A stretch of 64,000 nucleotides of DNA from Ignelater luminosus (taxonomy: Eukaryota; Arthropoda; Insecta; Coleoptera; Elateridae), in NCBI GenBank assembly GCA_011009095.1, contig VTPC01000451.1, positions 44,089 through 108,088 on the forward strand, written 5' to 3'. Below are positions 24,189 through 37,153 of this stretch, one piece after another (position 1 is the stretch's first letter; every line of letters begins with the position of its first letter). The notes below the pieces were generated by a model. It did no database searches and had not been told where the DNA came from. It was given only the letters and a program-made list of their open reading frames with translations. The translations under genes were made by a program, and so were the position numbers.

Positions 24189-24350
24189 TTAACGCAACCA
24201 CTGCTTCCTCTTGAAGGTTGAGTCACACTGGGACTCTCGGCTCATGTGTCGTGGCTGTTTGGGGTTTCTCCAAGAGCCTGTTGACGAGCCTACCAACACA
24301 CAATCGAACCTCGCGCCACAAGCGATGTTGACAACCAAGTTAACGAGCAT
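24189..24350 (-). CDS. Unrecognised small antisense ORF
   Basis: Runs from ATG at 24350-24348 to a stop at 24191-24189, 53 codons. It reads MLVNLVVNIACGARFD, then GSWRNPKQPRHMSRE. It lies in a stretch richer in G and C than the DNA on either side. I recognise no family. It could be an exon, part of the neighbouring antisense LINE, or a chance frame in an inserted sequence. There is no ribosomal or promoter evidence. Confidence 0.2.
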   Translation of the reverse strand: MLVNLVVNIACGARFDCVLVGSSTGSWRNPKQPRHMSRESQCDSTFKRKQWLR

Positions 24351-24422
24351 GTTTGCTAGTGAGTGATCTGCTTAATGATAAAACTTTTAATCAAATAAAT
24401 CCTTAGCGTAACAATTAGTTCG

Positions 24423-24650
24423 CTAATTTAAACTCGAGCCTTCCAAATACAGCCGTACCATGTTAACGACTAAGTCACACCATGTGGCTCTCTCTTCCAA
24501 AAATCCTTTGTAATTTGTTTGTATAAGTTCGAGAATCTCATCTCTTGTCACGATTTGATTTGGACCAATTTGGCCGTTTCGTCGACTTGCACAGTATCTG
24601 CATACAGGACTTGTAAAGACTACTTGGCTGCACCAGCTATAGAGCAGTGT
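24423..24650 (-). CDS. Unrecognised antisense ORF or possible terminal exon
   Basis: Open for 75 codons on the minus strand, ending at a TAG at 24425-24423. It has no ATG near its upstream end, so it would have to be a downstream exon or a fragment. It reads WCSQVVFTSPVCRYCASRR, then RDEILELIQTNYKGFLEE, then WCDLVVNMVRLYLEGSSLN. The composition is balanced, with four cysteines, a CRYC pair and an amphipathic helix, unlike the low-complexity frames elsewhere. Possible splice acceptors (CTGTATGCAG and CTCTATAG) precede it. I do not recognise the family. It could equally be from an inserted element. Confidence 0.3.
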   Translation of the reverse strand, partial: TLLYSWCSQVVFTSPVCRYCASRRNGQIGPNQIVTRDEILELIQTNYKGFLEERATWCDLVVNMVRLYLEGSSLN

Positions 24651-25830
24651 TTATTGTGATTCCTCTTTCACTTCCGAATATGTGAAGATTTTTCGAGTAT
24701 TGCATGGAAAAGATGACGTAATATAATCTCAATTCTCCAATAATAAATGATGTGAACTCAGAACCTACGTGTTACATTTAGTATAGGTAATGTTATTGAC
24801 ATTAACAGATGCAAATTACTGTTTCGCGTTTGTTAGCGTCAGGTACCAAAAGTATTTCCCTCAATGGAATTTAAAAGCTGTTGCCCAGAGTAGCGCTGCT
24901 TTCTTCTTGGGAGATAACTGTAGAGTGAAATATGGTACAGCACAGTAAATAATTGTGACCTATGAAGCCCTTGATTTTAGTCTGAAGGAAACCATACCCC
25001 AAACAATACTGAAAGAATATTTATATTCATAAGCTAAGCGCGTAGCAGAGAACATTTTTGAAATAATGCTATCCAATATTTTGCGTTTTCTGAAGACTTT
25101 GTTTACATGAACCTGTGTAAGTTAAATTAATTATTATTCCGTGTGTTGTACTCCAAAGTTTATGTATTCACCGACAGGCAGTTTTGACTCTGAAACATTG
25201 TACAGCTTATTCCGGATCGTGGCGGCAAAACGAGAATAGTGAGTTTGACTTAATTTTTACTTTTAAGAAGAATAGTCTAAAACCAGAACTTCAAAAGAAG
25301 AAAGTTACAAAGGAGTACACTGAATACTAAATACCAAAGGTCTCATATTCATTCCTAAACGAGCTGTTAACCATAATAAACTACAAACCTTACTGTCGGA
25401 CCCCAATTGTACACTAAATCAACAACATTAATGTTCTATTTTATTGCACTAACCTACATGTAAATGAAACTTACAGGTAACGTGAGTAATGGAGAAGTCT
25501 GAATGAAGATAACATTAAATTTCAGCAAGGTTTTAAATTTGATTTAATGACCATTGTTAGATAAAAAAACAAAGAAGAATAACAAAGACACAGTCACTGA
25601 ACCTTTGTTGTACATATAATATAATATACCGTCTGATCTTACTTACTGAAGTTTGCTATAAAATAAGCAAACTAACAAGTTTTGTACGAAATGGTATACT
25701 CAAGTTATACTACTTCTACGCTCATAATTATTCAATTATTGGTTTAATGGTTTGAGGATTTATTTCAAGTACGGATAGAACTAAGATTGCATAGCATTAT
25801 CCCGTCGATTAGAAATAACAACTGTATTGG
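24651..25830. other. AT-rich non-coding DNA
   Basis: No supported gene or repeat, apart from a slightly GC-richer patch at 24840-25000 without a clear frame. Confidence 0.4.
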
Positions 25831-25832
25831 TA

Positions 25833-27455
25833 TACAGGATGTCCCGTTTAACGTTCTGCACGCGATTATTCGGGGACCGTTTAGGTTATTGGGCTAAAAC
25901 TTCTGATTCTGGTATTATTTGACCTCTAGATTATAAGAATGAAATTAAAACATTTTAAGGATTCCTATCAAATTGAAAACTATGTCGATCTTCATTTGTT
26001 AAATAGAAGTACTAAAACAACACAACAGCGTTTTAACGTTCTGCACTTGATTCTTAGGAAACTCAAAGATATTGAGCTAGAACTAGATGTTCTGGTACAA
26101 TCCGATCTCTAGATTGCAAAACTGAAATTAGAACATTTATTAGAACAACCTCTCAAACCGAAGACAACATCGACTTTCATTTGTTAAATGGAATCTCTTC
26201 TTTTTTATTGCATCGATAAATGCCTCTCACGTTTCTCGATAAAAGGGTATTGAGGTACCGCAGGTCTAAAATCAATAATAACAGAGTTAGAACAAGAAAT
26301 CAGAATTCTTTGTGTTCGTTTAAGCGTTTCACTCTAAAGTAGCACCTGATCGAAAGAGAAACTAAGATGTGGTGGGCTGTAATTAAATTTGTTTTGCAAC
26401 GCTTTCAGTATCAAAGCGTAGGATATTGAAATTTTGTAAAAATAATGAAGTCAATGTTTTCAACCAAAGAAGCTCAATCACAGCCTATTACACTTTAGCT
26501 TTTAGAGATAATGCGGTATTTAAGACTTACTTACTACACTACAAAACTTCTTTTTAACTGTGTCATTTTCGTTCGTTTTCTAAGTATAGTGAGAGTATTT
26601 AAATCTTTTGTTTAGGATGCTGATCATTTGCCAACGCGTGTCTCTGATAGGGAATGAATTTGCCAATGGAACCAGAAATTTTTTTCATTCTTCATTAAGC
26701 TATTATAATTCTCAGAAATGCCAATGGTTTTCCGGTACCTTAATAGTACACAAAGTTGGGAGTACTGTTTAACGACCAAAGAAAAGCTGCAGTTTTATTT
26801 AGGAAAACAAGCTTAAAACCTTTACCTATCAGACCAAAGCTACAAATTGTTCTAGTTTCATCTTTGCAATCTAAAGATCGAATTATACCAGAATATGAAG
26901 TTGTAGCCCAATAACTTAAACGGTTCCAGAATAATTGCGTATAGACCGTTAAACGGGACAGATTTCGATTTCTTGTTCTAATTCTGTTATTATCAATTTT
27001 AGTCTTATGGTACTCCCATTCTTTTGTGTCGAAAGTCTTACAGACTGTCAGTTTAAGCAATAGAAAAATAATAATTCCATTTATCAAATGAAAGGCGACG
27101 TTGTTTCCGGTTTGACAAACTGTTCTAAAAAAATGTTTTAATTTCACTTTTGCAATCCAGAAAATGCATTGTATGAGAACGGTAAGCTCTGGCCCAATAT
27201 TTTTAAAGATTCTCGAATAATCGAATGCAGAACGTTAAACGGGAGAGATTCCGATTTTTGTTCTAATTTCGTTATTATCGATTTTAGATCTATGGTACTT
27301 CTATACTTTTGTGTTGGGAATTTGACAAGTGGTTCTGAAAATTGTTCTAATTTAATTTTTGTAATCTAGAGGTTGAGTTATATCAGACTACAAACTTTTA
27401 GCCCGATAACCTAAATGGTTCCTAAATAATTGCGTGTAGAATGTTAAACCCTGTA
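25833..27455. mobile_element. Fold-back element with five subterminal repeat units
   Basis: The outer ends are inverted repeats. The left begins CAGGATGTCCCGTTTAACG at 25835. The right, in reverse complement from 27453, begins CAGGGTTTAACATTCTACAC. TA flanks both sides (25833-25834 and 27454-27455). Inside, each arm contains tandem copies of one unit that starts CGTTTAACGTTCTGCAC and carries TTATTGGGCTAAAACTTC, CTAGATTGCAAAA and TTTCATTTGTTAAATGGAAT. Unit starts on the plus strand are at about 25846 and 26030. Unit starts on the minus strand are at about 27446, 27243 and 26955. Units are roughly 200-290 bp and have diverged, with indels. The centre (about 26340-26690) is unique. There is no transposase: the minus-strand ORF at 26740-27147 and the plus ORF at 27169-27369 run through repeat units and are not genes. 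Confidence 0.8.
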
Positions 27456-30400
27456 TCTTGTGGTGGACTAACTGCAAAATGTCAAAAACGATATACGCTG
27501 GTTTTATTGGTCTCAGGGTGTAAATATCCTGCGTTTAGATATCTTTAAAACTTATTAGCACAAATATACTTAATATTTTAGTATATTTAAGCATAAGACT
27601 CAAGACTTATTAAAATTGGCTTTCTAGCCTTGCCATATGCTAAGGAAGCTGTTATTTATTCTTCAAAATACACCTCATTAGCAATGTTCTTGAATTATTT
27701 ACAATAATGTTAAATATTGCACCATGTCAACAGCCAACTTATACCAGAAAGAATAAACTAAAAACTATACTTAAAAGAAAGAATATTCTTTTTCTTTAGT
27801 GATAGTATTCTTTTTCTATCAGGCTGTGTTTGTCGCACTTTTTAAATGTCCTATTTAAAGGTCCTATGGACAGACGAAGCCCTTTAATCTTACTTTTTGT
27901 ATCATTATGCTCTTATTGCAACTCTATTACATGTGTTTGCACAGTTCCGGTAATAAATTGTTTTTCCTGTTATTCTACATATCGTGGATGTTATAGCAGT
28001 TAATTAGGTTCAAGATGATAAGAAATGAAACGTTCGTATTCAAAGTTTTATTTTTAATTGATTTACGAGTTTATGTTATTTGTGGTCTTTATGTTGAATT
28101 TGTTTAATTTCACTTGCTTCTTGTCTTAATAATTAGATTATGTGACGATGCCTGTACTGTTGATTAATAAATATTAGCATTTCTATCTAGCTCTACTTGT
28201 GTAAATTGAAATTTATTCAACATTGAGAACGGATGCTATCAAAAAAAGTAGTAAACTTGTTTATACTATCTACCAGCAAAATATCGAATGCGCTTCTAAA
28301 TTTTGCTCTTATTTCTGTATTTCTAATTTTATCGTATACAAGCCATTTACGTTACTCCATTTAAAGTTACCCTAATAAAATAATTTTATCAGGAATATAA
28401 TCCACATTTAAATGAGAAAGGTGCAGAACTTATTTTATCAGATTTGTTTATTTTATTAATACGCTAGATTGGTTAGTAATTTAATAATTTTACACTGTAA
28501 AATTTTATATGTAATTCCTTCCGTAATTGCTTTAAATGCCTTTCATTGGAAATTCGTGCATTGTAAAAGTACTAATAACTGCTTAAAAAGCATAATATGA
28601 ATCCAGATTTGTAGATCAGAGCACCCCAATATCGCCCTGACAACAAAATCATCGTAACTACCCTCTTGCTTTTAATTACCGCTCAAATTTATCGTCACGG
28701 ATTACTTATTGACCTGTGCTCTAAAAGTTTCTAATGCATTTGTAAACTTTTTAATAAATACGTATGCCTTTAGGAACCTGCTTTTGGTGCTCAAAGCTAT
28801 GTTTGGTGAACAAAATCACAAGGCTTTGTGCCACCTTTCAGGATTGAAACAATAATGATTAAAAGTGTTATATTGTGGTGTTAATGCAGTAATTAGTTTG
28901 TTGCTATCAGATGCACTTGAAGAATTGCAGAATTTTTTTAGCAGATATAAAAAGGTACGAAGCATTTGAAGACTGTATTGGAATATTAAATTGAATAATT
29001 GAACAATTTTTAATTACACGAATTGTATGATAAAGGTAAAATATATTTATAACCTACATTTAGCATATCTAAAAAACAGTTTTAACAAACAATTTCTATT
29101 ACGTAGTACACCAGCAACGTTTGTGTGCTTATCAAAACTGGATTACTTAATAAAACCGTTAGAACATGCTCACACAACTTTTTTTATAGCTACACCTGCT
29201 CTTGGTGCTGTACTACCAAATTTATACGTCGGTAACGATAACATTACAGGGCGATAATGTGTTAATGAGTTAATTCAATGTTGTGTAGCTAACTGCTTGT
29301 TAAGCGGTGTTAACTATTTATGAAAACTAATAAAGATTTTCCAAGGGTGCGTAGGTGTAACTTACTTTACCCAAATAAATTTATTTATTCCTTGAATACA
29401 TTCAATATAAAAATATTGTGAAATAATATGTACAAAACACATAGCAGACCATTAAACGGTTCTATTTATAAACTCTCACAGTTTTCAACAAAACAGATAA
29501 AAGAAAATTCTCTGCACGTAACAAGTGCTACAAGTAATAAGTAAAACCATAGCATATCCTTAGGGAAACGTATTCTTTCAGAATTCCTAGAAATGTACCA
29601 GTAAACGGCATACACTTCCCCTCTAATAAAACACCACTTTCTACCTGTTTCAGTGACTGTTTTACCTTTTTAATCGGTTCATCGACCTGCTGTATACCTG
29701 TCCTACCACAAGGGTTGATGACTTGGAACGGTCAGTAAAACATCCTGGGAGCTTACCCGTTATTGGAATAAAGCTTAACTTTCGCTTCCAAATATTTTTT
29801 TATTGCCACTTTTATGGTTTGTAACTAAACACGATAATTTCCTGAATTAGTACAGGGATGATTGAAACATTCATAATAATGTCTATATTTAGAGTGTTGG
29901 CTTGAAAATTAATTAATTATCTACACTATAAAGAATTCAATATTTGACTTACTTTGAAATTTATTTGCGATTATTTCCTATGCAAACATGTTATGTTATT
30001 TTTTTACATACAAATAATACAAAACTCCAAACGTGTTAAACTAAAATAATGCTCTTAATAGATTTTAGTTCTCAGAAACATATGTGCAGAACGAGGGTTG
30101 TCCCTTATTGTTAGGGAAGATAAATTCGTGCCACCTCAACCTGCAAGGTATTATTTTGAACAATGCCACTAAAAATCTTCCATTCTATTCATCCATGTGA
30201 GAACTAATCAATTTTATCTCGTAGCGTAAGTCTACATTTAGGCAATCGAACGTGTTTTTACCTGCACCATATGAGGGTGCATATCATATCAAGTTCTTTT
30301 TTAAAACAATCTGAAAAATGCACCTGCTTCGGAGAAAAAAGTTGCCAAATTTTTAGAGATAAAAAATTTCAAAATGTAAGAATGTTCTTTATTTCTTTAT

Positions 30401-32030
30401 AATTAAACATTGTACCATGGTAGAGTGAATCTGTTTCATGAATGAATGACTTTATTTCTTTGTTTCCACCGAATTCAACATTTAAAACAGATATTTGGCT
30501 GGAAAACAAGGACCTTACAAATTTAAGTTAACTGTAGTAGGATCCATTTTTATATCGTCTATAAAAACGGCAAAATCATCATTTAAAGAGAAACTTTTCT
30601 ACTGAGATGAGAGAAATTCGATGGTACAAATTAAAGGAAATTGAATTTAAAGGAACAAAGCGAATTTTTTCTCCTTTATTAGTCCGCAAAGTAATTTGCA
30701 AACTAGAATTGCTCATCTTGCAAGTTCTATCACTAACCCTTCATACGTAATTTTGTAATGAGCATATAACTAAAGCCAAGTAATAGCACGAATATAACTT
30801 ACATACATGTCCGCCTTCGTACTATCAGCGTCATATCTGCTATTAAATTTTGAATTATAAACGCTTTGTGCGTGATGAGTTTAACTTGATATGATAAAAT
30901 GTAATATTCCGTGATATAAGCGATTGCTCAGTATATCATTAATGTTTAACGTTAGTTTATCAAGAAAGGCTGACACGGCCATATGTCAAGGAAATTCTAT
31001 TTTTTTCTCAAAATATTGATTTTAAGATTAAAGTTAGAATTTATGCTATATATAAAAAATTTCTCCGGGTTGAAATAATTTATTTTTTATTTCTAAAAAT
31101 AGAATTTTAATTTTAACAAATAATACTAATAACCCTCTACGAGAGACATACTATGGAAAACTTTTATTTATGCGATCCTGAAAAGCATGAAACGTTTCAA
31201 AATAAATTGTCATCACAACCTAAATATATAGGCATTGTTAGAAAATTCCACAGTTTTTATAGCAACTACAGAGAGCGCTGTTTGGTAGTCGATGAAATGA
31301 CAGAAGAGTTATCAACAATGTTCAAGGAACAATACCACATAGAGTTTCTTTTCCAATTCAAAATTATTGCATTTTTACACACTTTTGAATTTCTTCTTTT
31401 ACTTATCTCACCATCACCTAATACGTTTTAGTATTGACGTTGCTGTCAAATCGATTAAAATAATCAGCTTTATTGATTAATAGGAAGATCCGTAAGTAAA
31501 TACACGTTTTTCAATTTATTACTAATCTTTTTCTTTACTCGCAGGTTTTTGGATAATAAGAAACAATTAACACCTACAGTACTGTTATTTTAGAAATACA
31601 GATCATTATATTTATTAGTGTCCATTTTAAACTAGGTCAACAGAATTTATCTAAATCGAAATAGGAATCCAGAACTAACGACTATGCTTATGCTATGGCA
31701 TCTATCAAATATTGTTTGTTTATATTCACTGACAACTCAAAACAAATATTAGCGTTCAAACCTTCATTCAATCAATCTCACAACACCTCTTTTGCATGAC
31801 TGTGGTTGGCTCCAGTTAAGAAGTCCACATCATCGTAAGAACCATAAGTTTAATACTATATTCTGGAAGCGATTTTGTTTGTTTGTTTATAAATACATCT
31901 TTTTTACTTCAAGAATCAGCTACTTAATTAGGAACGAAGTATCAATACAAAATCATGATTTGAATTCCAACAGCTTTCAAGGTGTATGGATGGGAAATGT
32001 GCAACTAGCCCTTAGGATATTAACACATTC
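27456..32030. other. AT-rich non-coding DNA
   Basis: No recognisable gene. Two open frames are longer than most, 31153-31431 (92 codons; EKHETFQNKL, then ERCLVVDEMTEEL) and 31792-32139 (115 codons). Neither carries a motif I know, and both have the composition of chance frames except for the first 60 codons at 31153. Confidence 0.35.
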
Positions 32031-32051
32031 TTTGTTCCGCCATTTCCGGGA

Positions 32052-32608
32052 CAGGGATCTCAAAGAGACCCTATCAAATTTCGACATTTATTTAATTTTG
32101 CAAAACACTCTGTTAATGATACTGCTTGTAATTATTTAGGAAACGGAATCCGTAAAGTGGCTCTCTAACGTATATTTTATATATTTATCTACAGAGTATG
32201 TCAAAATATGCAATGCATGCCAATTTATCAACATAACCAGACATGTTTAGCTACAGAACCAGCTCTGTCGTGGGTCAAACTAGGCTTGAGGGCCCTTAGG
32301 AAATATGGAGGCCCTTTTGGAATCTTAACATGAAGAACCTTTTAGGGTTTTTTGAAGTAGCCCATCTTGCGGGGGTCCTTTTTCTTTAAATCCATGCATT
32401 GCAGAGTTCGCGGTTGGTGATTGTTACGCCACTGATTGACGGGTAGGGTCTACTAACACATCTATTGTAGATATAAAGTATGTCAAAATATACAACGCAT
32501 TCAAGTTATTGACCAAAATGTTGGTTACGAAAACTAACAGGACAGTCTTAATCAATTCTTTAAGAAATTATTGCTAAAATTGCATTTCTGGGATCTCTCA
32601 GAGATCCC
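32052..32608. repeat. Pair of related short hairpins and a direct repeat
   Basis: GGGATCTCTCAGAGATCCC at 32590-32608 is a perfect inverted repeat around one base. AGGGATCTCAAAGAGACCCT at 32052-32071 is an imperfect hairpin of the same sequence. Both follow a similar CATTTC(C/T)GGGA context. Between them, GTATGTCAAAATATGCAAT (about 32198) recurs as GTATGTCAAAATATACAAC (about 32477). The order of the motifs is reversed between the copies, so this is not a simple tandem duplication. Confidence 0.5.
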
Positions 32609-32777
32609 TTTCAGTACCATAAGAAAAAGGAAGTGTTATAAAAGAGCTGTCAAGTCAGAACACGACTAAATCAGAAAGATAAAGCAAAGTGCAAATACAG
32701 CTTTCTAGAAGAATATGAAGAATACCTAGTTATCTAGTATATTGAGAAAATTGGCTTGATTCTGGTAAGAAAAAGTC

Positions 32778-32780
<3 letters not shown>

Positions 32781-32827
<47 letters not shown>
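32781..32827. repeat. (TC)n microsatellite
   Basis: Uninterrupted TC dinucleotide run of 47 bases. Likely length-polymorphic. Confidence 0.98.
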
Positions 32828-32829
<2 letters not shown>

Positions 32830-35800
32830 TAAAATATACTCTCTGTAGTATTTCTTACAGATAAAGTGTTGCAATTCTTTTAATTTAGACAACGCTTCGC
32901 GATTTGGCTTTTTTTTATATTACTGTTATTCTTTTTCAAAAATATATATAGTAAAAAAAATTTTCATTAATTATAATGATCTGGGAAATCATAAATATAT
33001 TGGTGATTGACATTCTAAGAGTCATCTTAACTGACAAAGCTTATTCGAATGAACTTACTTGGGAACTAGCCCTGAAAGCCAAGTTTGCCCACTCCACTAT
33101 TAAACAGAATGTCATTCACCAATATCTTTATGAAGCAAACTTTTAGAGTTTCTATTAGTTGTTGTTTATCTTTACTCGCTTGCATGTCATACCGAAAAAA
33201 GCTTCATTCATGGTTGATCAAAGATCATAGATTGGAACTTTTAATTTCTGACATGATGGTAGAGAATCAGACATTATCATACAGGAGAACTTTTTGGAAT
33301 GAGATACAGTCGAGCATGAGCAATATATCACCACAGAGTTGAAAAGTAAGAAAAACTGGTTAATGGCATTGGAAAATCATAATCAGCTCACAAAAGTCTA
33401 TTCAATGAGCAAACAAATAGATTTTTTACAAATTCAAAACCCAATAGATAGATAGACTTCCCGTTTTAGATGAATGATAGTTGATGAAAATAAAAGAAAG
33501 CAACATCTTTCTTTGCCAGATTACTGATGCTAGCACAGACTGTCAGTTACATAGAAATTCTGACTTTCCATCAGCTTGATATTCTATCCCCCAGTTCTGT
33601 AACTCATTGTCAAGCAATCCAGTGCAGGTAATAACTTGAAGAAAAAATAAAATACAGCTCTGATAGCTACTACCATTGGTAATCTTTACATGTCTCATTT
33701 CACGAGCTGTACTTCCAAATCATAAATCTACAAATATCAACATTCGGTTAGTATAAGTATAAGCCAATGGAAAACCACCAAAGTGTATTTTACTTAAGAA
33801 ATCTTCCTACATAAATAGAAGTATATTTCTCTTATTCTTATAACATAAGTGTAGAAGGATATAGCACTCAAAGAAAATCAGAAAAATTTTTAAATCCATA
33901 ATTAAAGTGCTTATTGAAGGCGGGAGGCCGTTTTAAGCTCCTCGTGGAGCTTCTTCAGCCTAATCAAAGAACTGTAAGGCATGGGTATCAGATAACATTT
34001 AGAACGATTGCTGCAAAGGTTTTGAAATCTGAATCCTACACTTTAAAAAGCTATATAATATTACCCGTAAATACTACAACCTTAGCAATTTTTAAGATCC
34101 AATTTAGGACAGGTGTTTATGTACCAATGACATACTTTCCGGAGTTATCTAGATAAAGATAGATAGTAAAAATCACTTTTTGCGAGGATTACATAGTTGT
34201 TTGGTTAACCCTTCTGTCTGTGTGATATAGAATATTTTGTAACTTCTTCTCTCGTTGGAGGGTATTTCTTGCAGTTTGTATTTTAGGTCGCCTAGATAGC
34301 GATGGTTATCTTAAATTAATTTCTTTAAATCAAAGCTGTTAGTTAGCAGGTTGACCAAATCTTTGATTATTTCTTATTGCAAGTGGGACACAGGGTATAA
34401 ATGTCTTCATTTTATTTAACTTCTTATTGTAGAGAAATGAAATGTTTACAGATGTTTTGCAGTACTATTGCTGATTATCTGCTATTATGTTGGATTCAGT
34501 TAACAGACTCAAATGTTTCTCTGATTATTTTAATCTATAATTGATTAGTTGTAGCGTAATGTTGTTTTTATTATTAGATTTCAAATTTTTCATTGTAGCT
34601 TAACGTGTAAATTTTTGAATGTGTATGCAGGTGATGCTAGGTGATGTTAATTTTCTTCTTTCTTTCTAGTTCGTTTTTGAAGTTATCTCTGAAAGAGATG
34701 AACTTTGTTTATTTTGGTAATTAGTTGATTGGGTCTGGATCAAATTAGAAAACTTTGTCGTACTAGTTTATTTCTTAAACCCTATTGAATTCTTGATTAC
34801 TTTGATTAGTAATTATGATTACTACTTATAACGTTTTGTTTTTGGTATTTGGAGAGTTTGAAATTTCTGTTTTTTTAAATTCTGCTTGTGTTAATTTGTA
34901 TCTCCAATAGGAAATTGAATTTTTAAGTCGAGACAGTTCATTGGGGCAACTTTGTTTAAATTTTTCTCAGTTTTGAATGCGGACTTCTGTGGTTGGCTAA
35001 TCGAGTGGCTATCGTCCGGTAACGGGCATGGTCGCGAGAGGGTCATTCGAGAGTCAAGTACAAGTAGAAACGCGCTAAATAAAATTTTTTGCTTATTTAT
35101 ATTGTTAGTGTTCCTTAACTATAATTTATAAATGTAAATTTCTTTGTTGCCAAATTTTAAATTTGATAATTAGTTTAATATTTTTTATTTTTGATTTAAT
35201 TATAAATTTTTCTTGTTTTCAAAATTCTGATATTTCAAATCTTATGAGATTAGATGAATCTGCGAGTTAATAAAGACTTTTATAAATAATTTATTTTGTA
35301 TGTCCATTGGAGATAAAATTTTAATATTATTTGAGTGCTATGTTTGATTATTATACCGAATGTTTGCCAAAACTCTTCTTGTATTTATTTAAACTTTAAT
35401 TCATTAAATCTTTTGATTAAGATTTTTTTCGAATATTTTAAATTTGTACATATAGTTATACTTGTTTGATTTTTTCTGTGCTTTTGTATTTAGTACTGGC
35501 GCTCATTTTTATTGCTTGTTTTTTCATTATATGTATTAACTATTATGTGAATTTTATTGTGACTATGACTTCCTTATCACACGCTCAAGGCCACCATCTA
35601 AGTCTAGCTGGTCTAATAAGACCAAAAGGGTCTTACTTATAATGTAAGTATTCTTGCAACGCAAGGTTCCGTTACAAGATTTATAAAAGTTTATGTCTAC
35701 ATAATAAAACTTATGGCTTTACGAGATTGTGCTAATTACTATACTTTTCTCTGATAATAACTAAAATACTTTAGTTTCGGGAATGTAATTTTTCCGTTTG

Positions 35801-36690
35801 TAAACTACTATACCTATCTGTCTTCTGTAGGATGTTAGTTACACCTTTCGTATGAGTTCCTCCTATTTTTCCACATACTGTGTATGCGGTACTTTAAGTA
35901 TTCATGAAAACTCTCTACAATTTTTGATACACTTAGCCAGAAAATTATTAATTATCGAAAGTGTTCTTTGACCTTTACATGGGGTTAAAAATCTTTAGTT
36001 GAGAATGATGCATACCTATAGAGAAAATTGTCTTCGGAAATAAATTTCTTCTACCTTTGCAGGTGATTAAAATGTTTCGAATTACAAGTTTGATAAGTTT
36101 TACTTTTCATCACTTTCCAAATAATTCCTGGTAAAGGTAATATTTGTTGCTCACATTACTTTGATTTTATTTTAAAATTAGATATTTTTGTTTTTTAATT
36201 TGGCTCAATAGTAATAAAAAATATCTAAGACAACAATAATAAGATTTATTTATGGGATTTTAAAATTACTTTTCGAGCATTAGAAAGTGTTTTGTGGTTT
36301 TGTTATAAAAGTAAAAAATAAACATTCAAAATCCAAATTAACGGATTCAATAAATTATAATATAATTCAAGTTGTCATAAAAAACAGAATTTTTAGATTT
36401 AATTCGCTGCAAGTAGCAAAGGAAAACAGAAATGTAATATATGTAAATTTAAAGTATTTTAAACAGCCTATTGAGATATTATCTGTGGTCTAGGGAAGCG
36501 TTGCGTACACTTTCTTAAGCTTTTGTTTGTTAAAATCTTCTTAATAAAACTCCTTTAATATAAAATCTCGAAGGATTATATTAAAAGTGTTTTAAACGTT
36601 TATTAAATTGAAAAGGATAAAAAGTACCTGTCGTTTCAGTAAAGTCAAAGATATACGCTATGGTAATCGCATAAGAATAACAACAATCAT
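32828..36690. other. AT-rich non-coding DNA
   Basis: No supported gene. A small GC-richer patch with several CG dinucleotides lies at 34980-35070. Open frames at 33085-33342 and 33914-34156 carry no recognisable domain. Confidence 0.4.
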
Positions 36691-36699
36691 AAACATAGA

Positions 36700-37153
36700 A
36701 GTAAGATTCTTAGTGGTCCGAGCTGGCGGGCAAACCCAAGGAAGGCGGGATTTCTTACCTGCCCAACTCCGCGACAGGTAAAACTATTTACCGTAGTTCA
36801 CTCGTGCTTTGCTGTTTTGTCTTTGCGCATCTCCGACTTTAACGCCTTTAAAACTTAACGCTAACATGTTACGTGTAAATGCGCAAGTACTATTTTATTG
36901 TTAGACGATTATTATTATTTTTTTCTGTCAAAGTTGTAATAAAAATAATTGCTATAAAATAATTTTACGAAACGGACATTAACTGGCTACTTGAACTAAT
37001 AAGCAGTGTTTTGTGTTTTATGGAGAATTTTATAAGATAATGTGTAGAACTTGTTAACATGTTGTCATTTTATACTTATTAGTTTTAACGCTATGTTGAG
37101 TGGATTTTGTGTTTAAATACTGTCGTGAAAATTGTGTTGTTGGGTTTATCAAG
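36700..37153 (+). promoter_or_regulatory. Candidate promoter and non-coding first exon
   Basis: 36715-36880 is GC-richer and has more CG dinucleotides than the surrounding kilobases. It is followed by a stretch without long frames that ends in a consensus splice donor, AAG|GTAAGA, with the exon end at 37153. This is the arrangement of many insect genes with an untranslated first exon and a long intron. No coding exon follows within the window on this strand, so the idea rests on composition and the donor alone. Confidence 0.2.

Noticed and set aside
26740..27147. 135-codon minus-strand ORF
   Set aside because: It runs through two copies of the fold-back element's repeat unit; the homologous units in the other arm do not keep the frame.
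31792..32139. 115-codon ORF
   Set aside because: No motif, overlaps the hairpin repeat region, and such lengths are expected by chance in 64 kb.
32781..32827. CRISPR-like or coding interpretation of the repeat
   Set aside because: It is a plain dinucleotide microsatellite.
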